Origin: Endozoicomonas sp. GU-1
Lineage (GTDB): Bacteria > Pseudomonadota > Gammaproteobacteria > Pseudomonadales > Endozoicomonadaceae
Length of the DNA: 64,000 bases
Assembly (NCBI RefSeq): GCF_027366395.1
Contig: NZ_CP114771.1
Span: 2,480,001 to 2,544,000, forward strand
Direction of reading: 5' to 3'
How positions within the stretch are numbered: the stretch's first letter is position 1; each line of letters begins with the position of its first letter. The translations under genes and the position numbers were made by a program. The notes beneath the pieces were generated by a model, which had not been told where the DNA came from, searched no databases, and saw only the letters and a list, made by a program, of their open reading frames with translations. Positions 47,265-55,095 of the stretch are shown here, in pieces.

Positions 47265-48632
47265 TTATAAAGAGGCCAGAATACCAGGCTTGATCATGAA
47301 GGAAGGGATTACTGGCTGAAAAATAACCGACACCCGACGATTGATCTCCTCCTGAGATGGCAGCGAGCTTCCTTTTGCTCCATGCCCTAAAGCTTGCAAC
47401 TGCTCTGTTGTCGGGTAACGCAAGTTTCTCAGGTCCGTGGCGTTGACCTGGGTGTGCCCGTTAAACTGCCGAAAATATTGATCAACAATAGTGCTATTCA
47501 AAAACAGCCATAAGCCTCTGGCAAGATCCTGCGGCAACGGTTTGCCCAAGGCATGAAAATAGTTGGTTTTATTCTCAAATCCTACAACGTCTACGTCAGC
47601 AACAGACGGTTCATAGAGAGAGGCAACAATCCGGCGTTTTTCTTCTTTTGCTGTCAGTCGTTTGGTCAATATATAAGTGCCGTTGGGAACCATCAGTTTG
47701 GCGGTTTCACTGTTGTTAAGCAGGGCATTCGGTTTTTTTACATTGCTTATTGGCCATACGATAGAACCATTTTTTAAATGCATGGGATAAATCAGTGGCA
47801 CAGTCTGCGCTTCGGGCTCCATTCTGAGGTTATCCCTGGTCCTGAAATCAACCACTTTTCCGGTGCTGACATCAAGACCCAAATCAGACAATGAGCACGG
47901 CAAACCGCCCACCTTAACGGCGATATCGGCTTCCTGCTCTGAGGTCACAATATGGATAAAACGGTCTGGATTATCTGAATTAACCACTTCATGGAAAGGG
48001 GTGATTCGAATAATCGGTTCTGGGTCTTCAGCACAACTGCTGGATGAAATTTCCACATCCCCCTGTGGATCTCCCTTTACCAGGTGGAAAATCACATTTT
48101 CCTGCAGGACTTTGTCGCCTTTAAACGCTTTCGTACGGCTGTTGAATACCCGGATTTTCTTCAGTGCAGTATCCTCTAACAGGATATCCCTGAATCCTTT
48201 AAAGTACGGGCCATTGCAGAAACTGCGCGGGGTGATGGCCACCAGTTCACCACCAGGCTCAAGAAGTTTGATGGCAAGTGCAACAAAGGCGGAATAGAGG
48301 TTGCCGGTCTCAATGCCTACCTGCTGGAGTAACTTTCGATGACGGCTTTTACTGCCGATCTTGAAATAAGGTGGATTAAGAATTGCCCTGTTGTAACGAA
48401 TTATAGGGGTTGCATCAACATAAATCGCCTGCAATTGATTGACAGCACTCTCAATAAAATCGGCCGGGATAATATTACTGTGCCACTGAATCTTTTGCTC
48501 CCCTGCAACCTCGGCAAACAGAGCCATGCTATTGTGCAAGTTATTAATCAAAACCTTGTCGGATGTGTAACAAGTCCCTGAAGTCTCCATGCTTTGCTGG
48601 TTGTAATGAATCTGACAGGCTAATCGGTGCAT
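47265..48632 (-). pseudogene. N6-adenine DNA methyltransferase (Eco57I-like), N-terminally truncated
   Basis: A 455-residue frame with the catalytic motif IV NPPY in RYNRAILNPPYFKIG (about residues 80-90), followed by GNLYSAFVALAIKLLEPGGELVAITPRSFCNGPYFKGFR, as in Eco57I/type II gamma-class adenine methyltransferases. The SAM-binding motif I (F-x-G-x-G) that should lie about 60-100 residues before NPPY is absent; only 80 residues precede it, and the upstream DNA does not encode it in another frame. The protein is therefore probably inactive. No restriction nuclease gene is adjacent. A degraded restriction-modification remnant at the edge of the accessory island is the likely reading. Confidence 0.7.
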
Positions 48633-48984
48633 CTGCGCTTACCAGAAAACCCAGACTGTATAAAAAAACAGTTAAAACATAATGGCAAAGCTGGCCGGAA
48701 GCAACCGGGATTTTCATTATTTAAATCATTTATTGCTTCGATAGAGGGTTGAATCTAGCGGTTTATTATATAGGTAGTTTTGAGAATTGCCCCCTGCGGA
48801 GAGCTAATAGGTACTATTATCCCAAATAAACCGTCATTTAAACGCATTCAAAGGAGTATAAAATAACTTTTTTATTCAGTAATTTATAAATTAATGATGA
48901 ATTCCCTGAGCTGAAATTGAATTTTTTGGACTTACAAAACTCCAACTTTAATTAACTCAAGTTATTTAAGTCAGGGATTATCAA
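48633..48984. promoter_or_regulatory. AT-rich divergent promoter region
   Basis: This 350-bp gap is markedly AT-rich compared with the flanks and has no gene. It should hold the promoters of the divergent methyltransferase remnant and the 48985 gene. AT-richness makes it a plausible H-NS target. Confidence 0.45.
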
Positions 48985-51309
48985 GTGGATACTAATAACC
49001 AGCTCTTTCTATACAAACTGGACACACATTCTTCTGCTGCCCGCCGTGGCAGTGACTCTGCCCATACAGAGCAACAGACTTGCCACCGGGGAGATAAAGA
49101 TCCAGGTCAAACATCTAATCCCACCTGGAAAAGCCTCGACAATTACGACCTCGGGGTTGTCAGCCAAGTACACACTTTTCTCACTGGCAAGGCTTCCTGC
49201 CTGGAACATGAAAAACTGTTCGGCATGATGATGCCAGAGATGGAAAAACCAGCCCCCAAAAAGAAGAGGAAAGAGCCGGAAGAGCCTAAAGAGCCGGAAG
49301 GGCCTAAAGAGCCGGAAAGGCCTAAAGGACTGGAAAGGCCTAAAGGACTGGAAAGGCCTAAAGAACCGGCAAGGCCTAAAGAACCGGAAAGGCCTAAAGA
49401 ACTGGAAAGGCCTAAAGCGCCACCTTCCCGGAAGCAAGCCGATGAGATTGAAATTTCAGACTCAGAGCTGGATGAACTGTTCGATGAAGATATAGCACTC
49501 CCTTTTATTCCTGAATTACCTGATCAGGATTATCAGACCTTTGAAATTAAACTTTCCCAGAATTTGAGAAAAATCAGAGAGGGGAAGGGACAAAAAGCCA
49601 TTCTGGAAATAAAAGAACTATTTACTTTCAGGGCTCACGACTTTGTCTCTCCCGATAAGGAAAAAGCAGCACATCATTTTACTGAGTTCGTACGACGCGT
49701 GTATCAGCTCGACAGACAAATGCCAGCAGGAATGAAAGCAAAGGGCGAAATCATCAAGCATGCGATCGAACAAATGACCGAGAAATTGGGCATGCTGATG
49801 GACGATGTCAGAACTGCCTGCATATCGGAAGCCTTCAGTAACCCCACGTTTAAAGATGCTCTGGAGAAAGTTGAATCGGATACTGATAAATCCCTTCTTC
49901 GCAGGTTACAGACACTTTCCGCTTTTAACTTCATGAGCAATGAAGTAAACGCACTGGTAAGAGACTCTGGAGTTTCTATCCCTTCTGCTCCAGAGAGCAG
50001 AGACCCGGGCCCTGATTCTGGTGTCAATGAGCCAGACTCAAACAATGATGGCCAAAAAGAGTCAGAAGTGGAAAGAAAGCGCCGCGAAGCCATAGATAAA
50101 GAAATGGAGGAGGTAGACAGAACACTTGAAGAGGGGCGGAAATTCCTTGAACAGTCCAAAAAGAACAAAGAAGAGACAAAGCCAGCACCAGTGAGGTCGA
50201 AACCATCTACGCCACAGCCTGCAGCAAAACCTGTCACCAGCAAACCAGCTGTTGCCAGGGAAACAGCAAAGCCTGTCGCTGTCACCAAAACCTACCCATC
50301 AATCGCCGACATCCGCAAGCTTAAGGGGGATATGGCTATTGCAGATGCGGTGCTGAAGTTTGTAGAAAACTGTCAAAGCGAGCCTGAAAGAAAAGAGCTG
50401 GATCAATTTCTGGAAGAGCGCTGTGCAGAAAAATCAAAAGCCATTGTCAGTGATCTTAACCGGGTCAAACAGCAGGCCATGAAACCCAGCGAATGTGTCC
50501 ACAAGTTTTCACAAACCGTAGGCTACCGCCAGATTGCCGAAAAGATTGCTCCACCCTCGGCAAGAAAACTCTCTGAAATAGCAGACAATAAAAAAGTGCC
50601 TGGCAACGGCGGCAATATTGATGGAACAATGCTGCACCTGCTGAAACAATCAGTGGTCTTTCCAAAAAGCTGGGATGTCAAGGGGGATCCGGCAAAATGG
50701 ACTCGCGGGGAATTTTTGGCTGAGTTTGACAAAGGAGCCTCCAGACACTCAGAGAGCCAGCGCCAATGTGTCCGGAAATACGCTGATGATATATTACGAC
50801 TCTTTAAGCTGAAGCAATATCCATTCGGCTGGGGGTATGACCAGGAGCGCAAAGCATCTCCTGCTGATCAGGAGTTCGAGCTTATGGCAAAGGCGATGTA
50901 CGACGATTTCATTGGCAGGCCCTTATTTGATTACAGAGACTGCAAGCGGCTGGAACTATTCACGGCTCAGCAAAGACACACATTTCTGGAGACTCTTTTT
51001 GGCTCAGAGGTTATATCCACACTGAAACAGATCGTTGAAGGAGCCGGGACAAACACAAAACGACCACCCACCAGCTTTGAAAGAGCCAGGGCCGAGCACA
51101 TCAAAAGCATGGTCATTGCCTTGTTCCATGACCAGCCGACAGGTGGCTATTATCTTGTAGTTGGCAGAAGTGATCAGAGGCAGGCCTTCCCTGTAAAGGT
51201 GAGAAATCCACTGGCTCTTGACTGCTTTAATCAGGAAAAAGGGAGTAACTGCATATATAAGGCAATGGGGTTACCTGCGATTTCGGACAACTGGAATGCG
51301 GTCAGATAA
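48985..51309 (+). CDS. 774-aa candidate nucleus-targeted effector with NLS-like motif and 18-bp coding repeats
   Basis: Starts at GTG 48985 with AGGGA upstream. No family recognised. Residues 91-96 are PKKKRK, the core of the SV40-type nuclear localisation signal. Residues 101-142 are seven tandem six-residue units of the type PKEPER, encoded by an 18-bp repeat (49285-49410). Residues 153-165 (DEIEISDSELDEL) have hydrophobic positions flanked by acidic and Ser residues, resembling a SUMO-interacting motif. Residues about 355-398 form a charged coiled coil; 400-435 are Pro/Lys/Ala-rich. The last 330 residues look globular. There is no signal peptide. Together these are traits of a host-directed secreted protein; all functional statements are inference from motifs. 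Confidence 0.7.
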   Translation: MDTNNQLFLYKLDTHSSAARRGSDSAHTEQQTCHRGDKDPGQTSNPTWKSLDNYDLGVVSQVHTFLTGKASCLEHEKLFGMMMPEMEKPAPKKKRKEPEEPKEPEGPKEPERPKGLERPKGLERPKEPARPKEPERPKELERPKAPPSRKQADEIEISDSELDELFDEDIALPFIPELPDQDYQTFEIKLSQNLRKIREGKGQKAILEIKELFTFRAHDFVSPDKEKAAHHFTEFVRRVYQLDRQMPAGMKAKGEIIKHAIEQMTEKLGMLMDDVRTACISEAFSNPTFKDALEKVESDTDKSLLRRLQTLSAFNFMSNEVNALVRDSGVSIPSAPESRDPGPDSGVNEPDSNNDGQKESEVERKRREAIDKEMEEVDRTLEEGRKFLEQSKKNKEETKPAPVRSKPSTPQPAAKPVTSKPAVARETAKPVAVTKTYPSIADIRKLKGDMAIADAVLKFVENCQSEPERKELDQFLEERCAEKSKAIVSDLNRVKQQAMKPSECVHKFSQTVGYRQIAEKIAPPSARKLSEIADNKKVPGNGGNIDGTMLHLLKQSVVFPKSWDVKGDPAKWTRGEFLAEFDKGASRHSESQRQCVRKYADDILRLFKLKQYPFGWGYDQERKASPADQEFELMAKAMYDDFIGRPLFDYRDCKRLELFTAQQRHTFLETLFGSEVISTLKQIVEGAGTNTKRPPTSFERARAEHIKSMVIALFHDQPTGGYYLVVGRSDQRQAFPVKVRNPLALDCFNQEKGSNCIYKAMGLPAISDNWNAVR
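49285..49410 (+). repeat. 18-bp coding tandem repeat, seven units
   Basis: Seven units of the form CCTAAAGAGCCGGAAAGG (Pro-Lys-Glu/Gly-Pro/Leu-Glu/Ala-Arg/Gly) in frame within the 48985 gene, plus a partial eighth. Units 3 and 4 are identical, which points to recent expansion. Changes in copy number would not shift the frame. Confidence 0.92.
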
Positions 51310-51480
51310 GTGAGTCAAATCAGCTGGCTGAAATAAAACAGTTTGTGAAGGAATGGTTAAGAGGGAACAGGGAATTGGACTATTAACTGTGTAGCAGCCA
51401 GGAAATTTTCGTAAATGAAACTTTTTTGTAAACTTAGGATCCAAGATATTAGGTAAGTAAAATTATTTAAGGAAGATCTT

Positions 51481-52176
51481 ATGCTAACCAATATTTCAAA
51501 TAATCAAACAAAATTATTGCCCAAAGCTCCACCGCAATCAGCAAACTCAACAGAAAACCAGCAGCGACAACCTGGCAGTTTCAACTATGTGCCAGTTGAG
51601 GCGATTCAACCTAAAGCAAATGAACTCGCTCAGCCTGACAAACTCCAACTGAAGCAGACATGCCATAATACCAACAAATCTATTGATCAAAGGGCTATCG
51701 AAGATTTACAGCGTCCAATTCAATTCAAGAATATGGAAGCAATAGCAAATCCTGATAAATATAAGAATTTTATATCAATTTACAACTCAGGCATATTTGA
51801 ACATTCTTATACACGTTATGAATATGACCACCGCTCAGAGCTTAATTATGAGCCAAAGCAAGTAAATATAAAAAATCTCTATGCAGTTATGAATCTGAGT
51901 AACACAACCCTTAAATACAGTGATAAAGTATACCCTTTGTTCACAGGGTTATTTGAAAATGGGCATGTATTTCTTATGGCACCTCGTAAAGCCTGTAATA
52001 TTGTAGAAGATCCAAATAATCCCAACAATGTTTTATTTAAAGGAGATCCATCTGGTTTAAGAGTTGATGCCATTTATTCGGGGAGGACTTTTCAGGAAGT
52101 CGAGAACCTAATAAAGACAGTTCATAATAACACTCCACTATCAAACCACATCTCTCATATTCTTGAGCATGAATAG
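51481..52176 (+). CDS. Orphan protein, AT-rich, candidate effector
   Basis: A 231-residue protein I do not recognise. AAGGAAG eight bases before ATG 51481 is a good ribosome site. Residues 1-75 are Gln/Asn/Pro-rich and look disordered; residues 85-231 look folded (...FISIYNSGIFEHSYTRYEYDH, ...LFTGLFENGHVFLMAPRKA). Codon use is more AT-rich than in the housekeeping genes, suggesting acquisition. No signal peptide. Follows the NLS-containing gene by 170 bases. Confidence 0.6.
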   Translation: MLTNISNNQTKLLPKAPPQSANSTENQQRQPGSFNYVPVEAIQPKANELAQPDKLQLKQTCHNTNKSIDQRAIEDLQRPIQFKNMEAIANPDKYKNFISIYNSGIFEHSYTRYEYDHRSELNYEPKQVNIKNLYAVMNLSNTTLKYSDKVYPLFTGLFENGHVFLMAPRKACNIVEDPNNPNNVLFKGDPSGLRVDAIYSGRTFQEVENLIKTVHNNTPLSNHISHILEHE

Positions 52177-52369
52177 TAAGTAAGGCGCTTTAAAGTGCCT
52201 GCACCACTTTCATAAACTGGGACAGCCCACTGCCAGTGATGCCGCTGTCTCTCAATACCTCAAATTCCAAAAACCGGTATCATATATGGTTCACCCCGCT
52301 TTACAAGGAAAAGTTTTCCATCATGACTAAAGAGGAATGCTTCCACTCTCTTAATAAAGAGACCGGCCT

Positions 52370-52498
52370 TTGGGGTGAGGTCTCAAAGCCTCTGGCCCTG
52401 ATGGACTGCTTAACCTGACGGACTCCGGGACTTTCACCCCATCAGTTCATGACCATGCCGGGCGTATCAAGTGGTTCCAGGTCACGCCTGCGCCGCAC
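52370..52498 (-). mobile_element. Possible 5' fragment of a group II intron
   Basis: On the minus strand from 52498, the sequence GTGCGGCGCAGGCGTGACC...TGGAACCACTTG...GTCATGAACTGATGGGGTGAAAGTCCCGGAGT resembles the start of a bacterial group II intron (GUGYG 5' boundary, and the GGTGAAAGTCC segment of domain I). It begins 13 bases after the stop codon of the 52511 gene. No intron-encoded reverse transcriptase or domain V is seen in the gap 52177-52510, so only a remnant is present. Confidence 0.45.
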
Positions 52499-52510
52499 TT
52501 GAACCGAACG

Positions 52511-53302
52511 TTATGCCTCCTGTTGACAGATAGTGCCTCTTTCGCAATCAAATATGACTATTGGAAGTTTCAAGCCTAATATCTGCTCCGATTTTTTTTT
52601 AAATTCTAACCCATCGTGAAGTATTTGACTTTTTTCATCATAAAGTTTGTCATGTCGATTAAAGGTAATTAATATAGCCATTACTGACTCAGTAGTGTAT
52701 TCGCAAACAACTTCATTATGATTAAACCTGTTTTCAATTAAATGAGCATTTTCTACCATATAATCTTTTAGTTGCCTGGTGGTTTGAAATAGTTTTTTAT
52801 TTTCAATATTACAACTCAAAGCAAAGCTACCAACACAGCCAAGATTAATAATTTTACCTCTCCGAATAGATATGTTTTTGTAGGCTTTTTTTGTACAATC
52901 CCATTCCAGAAAATGACCCTGACTATCAACAGGTATTGAACCAACATCACTGTCAGCAATGACATGAAGTTTCGCTTTGTCTGCATCAATGAGAAAACCA
53001 ATGTTTCGATATAGTTTTTGTTTTGGGCAAGGAGCCAAAAGTGAAGTTGCAGCGCACTTCACGATCTTATCTTCCGAGGTAAGCTGAACAAACTCCTGCT
53101 CTAATCTGACAGAATCCATATGGGTCGAAGAATTAACAAGCATTTTTGCCAGTAATTTTCCATCACGTAACTTTTCATTAAGTAAAGTATTTAAATCTGA
53201 AAAAGAAGAAGTAGGGGTTACTGTTTCTTTTTTAATTCTTGATAAAAAAGTTGTTGGATCGATCCTTTGTTTTTGCATTATTTGGTTTAAACTTGGGTTC
53301 AT
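52511..53302 (-). CDS. Orphan AT-rich protein
   Basis: A 263-residue protein of unknown family with AT-rich codon use. The first 45 residues are polar (MNPSLNQIMQKQRIDPTTF...); the rest looks folded with beta-rich segments (YRNIGFLIDADKAKLHVIADSD, ...RGKIINLGCVGSFALSC, ...VMAILITFNRHDKLYD). There is no signal peptide or membrane segment. It is convergent with the 51481 gene, with the intron-like fragment between them. Candidate effector by context only. Confidence 0.6.
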   Translation of the reverse strand: MNPSLNQIMQKQRIDPTTFLSRIKKETVTPTSSFSDLNTLLNEKLRDGKLLAKMLVNSSTHMDSVRLEQEFVQLTSEDKIVKCAATSLLAPCPKQKLYRNIGFLIDADKAKLHVIADSDVGSIPVDSQGHFLEWDCTKKAYKNISIRRGKIINLGCVGSFALSCNIENKKLFQTTRQLKDYMVENAHLIENRFNHNEVVCEYTTESVMAILITFNRHDKLYDEKSQILHDGLEFKKKSEQILGLKLPIVIFDCERGTICQQEA

Positions 53303-53338
53303 ATAGTTTTAGTCCTAGATTCGATTAGAGGTTCATAA

Positions 53339-53717
53339 ATGCTAACGCTCTCTTCTCCCAACAATTCCGTGGCAACTATACCATCACGGAATCCGGAGCC
53401 TCTCTCAATATTTTCACAGTTGGGGAAGATTGGATTAAAAGCCAATCTCTTAGTTCAAGCTGGATTTGTTACCTCCTTTGCCTGTGATGAAATTCGCTGG
53501 AAGTATGAATTGCCTGCCAGAAATTTTTGCTTTCGATAACCTGCCTCATGGTCAACGTCTTAAATACATTAAACTCAACGATTTTGGCATTACTGTCCAG
53601 GATGTGTTAATCCCGATAGTCATATTTTCTGCCAGCGGAGGCCTGACTGATTTGTATAACCTTGGTACGTCCCTAGCTAAATCCATATACAACAGGACAT
53701 GCAGCTACTTTGCCTGA
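53339..53717 (+). pseudogene. Small paralogous protein, copy 1, frameshifted
   Basis: The first frame reads MLTLSSPNNSVATIPSR...ELPARNF and then stops. The continuation FDNLPHGQRLKYIKLNDF...IPIVIFSASGGLTDLYNLG is in the next frame. Joining them reproduces the layout of the neighbour at 53768: ...TPAENYFAKRTTPEAYLKYLELKQ...LSLVVFGASVGPYKMYEIG. Removing one T from the T5 run at about 53524-53528 restores the frame (PARNFAFDNLPHG). Broken by one base, or a sequencing error. Confidence 0.7.
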
Positions 53718-53767
53718 TCACTCATATAACAAAATCAATAATTTGGCATTTCAATCGAGGTTATACC

Positions 53768-54151
53768 ATGGGACCTGTCAACAACTCTGCAATTTCAGCC
53801 AATCTGCAAATGCCTCCTGCATTATCACCAATATCATCAGCTGAATTGATTAAAAAAGGCATCTTCTCAGTGTGTACTGGAGTGGCAACCGTCGCTATTT
53901 GTAATCAGATCAATGCTATTTACAGTACACCGGCCGAGAATTATTTTGCCAAGCGTACGACTCCCGAAGCATACCTTAAGTATCTGGAACTCAAGCAAGA
54001 TGATTCAATAATTGATGAACAATCACTTGTATTATCCTTAGTTGTTTTTGGTGCCAGTGTTGGCCCGTACAAAATGTACGAAATTGGCAAATATTTACAC
54101 GACAGGGCATGCAGATTTTATGATGCTGCAATTCGACAATTGTCTCAGTAA
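53768..54151 (+). CDS. Small paralogous protein, copy 2
   Basis: A 127-residue protein from ATG 53768 (frame opens at 53699) with two hydrophobic segments (IKKGIFSVCTGVATVAICNQI and EQSLVLSLVVFGASVG) separated by a polar, tyrosine-rich linker, and a basic tail. It could be a small membrane protein or membrane-inserting effector. Family not recognised. Tandem with the frameshifted copy at 53339. Confidence 0.6.
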   Translation: MGPVNNSAISANLQMPPALSPISSAELIKKGIFSVCTGVATVAICNQINAIYSTPAENYFAKRTTPEAYLKYLELKQDDSIIDEQSLVLSLVVFGASVGPYKMYEIGKYLHDRACRFYDAAIRQLSQ

Positions 54152-54423
54152 TGGTCTCAATATCCCCAATGCCATAGGGGTTGTCGCTGTGGTCGGCTCT
54201 GGCACCGAATACCCAGCACTTTCTGTCTGGCAGCTTCATGCCATTGAAATAGTCAATCCAGCCCGATGACTCCACCATCATCATTTGTTGGTTCTCATGA
54301 ATCACCTGTGTGTATAAATTATTTCTATTTGTGTGTGTTGAGCCAATCCAACTCACTCCAAAAAAATCCGGTTGGACACTTTCTGGACGATTAGACAAAA
54401 ACACCTTCTACCCAGTCATAAAA

Positions 54424-54455
54424 AAACCTCGCAGATCGATAACCTACGAGGTTTA
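54424..54455 (-). terminator. tmRNA terminator
   Basis: Minus strand AAACCTCGTAGG-TTATCGATC-TGCGAGGTTTTTTT: stem and long U-run a few bases beyond the CCA end of tmRNA. Confidence 0.9.
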
Positions 54456-54459
54456 TATG

Positions 54460-54844
54460 TGGTGGAGGCGGCGGGATTTGAACCCGCGTCCGCCAGCTCT
54501 CAGCCTTTGGCTCTACATGCTTAGATCCACCTTTAGTTTTTACACCGTAGCGACCCAGTGGTCGGGGTTCTTCAGTGCGATTCTCACAGGTTTTAACCCG
54601 TCAGCCAGAGACCTGCTGATCGTGGCGAGCCCGCTTACGATGACAGTCTGAATACCAGCCAGCAGACGAACCGGTTAGACTGGAAGCTTCGTAGTGTTAA
54701 GTACGATTAAGCAGCGGCTGCTGCAGCTTCAAAGTTGCTATCATTGGCAACTAATAGGTTTGTAGTGTTTTGATTAACGAGAACCACTACGCCCTCGGCA
54801 TGCACCTCAGGGTTCAATACCGTCGTCGAATCCGAATCGCCCCC
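54460..54844 (-). ncRNA. ssrA: Transfer-messenger RNA (tmRNA)
   Basis: One-piece tmRNA of about 385 nt. The 5' end GGGGGCGATTCGGATTCGACG and the 3' end GGGTTCAAATCCCGCCGCCTCCACCA pair as the tRNA-like acceptor and T-arm. The tag frame resumes after TTAGTT and encodes ANDSNFEAAAAAA then TAA, so the full tag with the charged alanine is AANDSNFEAAAAAA. tmRNA with SmpB frees stalled ribosomes and marks incomplete proteins for proteolysis. The six-alanine end differs from the usual ALAA of enterobacteria. Confidence 0.97.
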
Positions 54845-54854
54845 AGAGTTAATA

Positions 54855-54883
54855 GTTATAGAGCATAGAGGCCGATGTCGCAA
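54855..54883 (-). promoter_or_regulatory. Sigma-70 promoter of ssrA
   Basis: TTGCGA (-35, 54878-54883), a 17-base spacer and TATAAC (-10, 54855-54860) lie ten bases before the tmRNA 5' end on the minus strand. Confidence 0.75.
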
Positions 54884-55095
54884 TGGCTGGAGATCATCAG
54901 TGGCTACATTACGCTGTTCACGCCATGACGTACCAATGCGATCCGGTGGTGCAACAGGCCGGGCCATAATCGCAGCTCCCCTGCCTGTAGTCATTGCCCA
55001 GCAGCCCTGGCATACGGTCAGCGGTTACAAAATGTGCTAAAAATACTCACGGGCATGACGTCCATCAGTGAATTGATATACAAGCCTTGGATACT

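Noticed and set aside
49009-49437. Minus-strand 142-residue frame rich in Phe/Arg (FRPFRFFRP repeats)
   Set aside because: It is the antisense of the 18-bp repeat array in the 48985 gene; repeat periodicity keeps all frames open.
54160-54404. Minus-strand frame with protein-like text (SGWIDYFNGMKLPDRKCWVFG)
   Set aside because: No family recognised, no good ribosome site, overlaps the small paralogue gene; may be a remnant of something but I cannot support a call.
54707-54994. A 95-residue minus-strand frame ending in the poly-Ala sequence
   Set aside because: It overlaps tmRNA and simply reads the tag frame and its upstream RNA; no independent gene.
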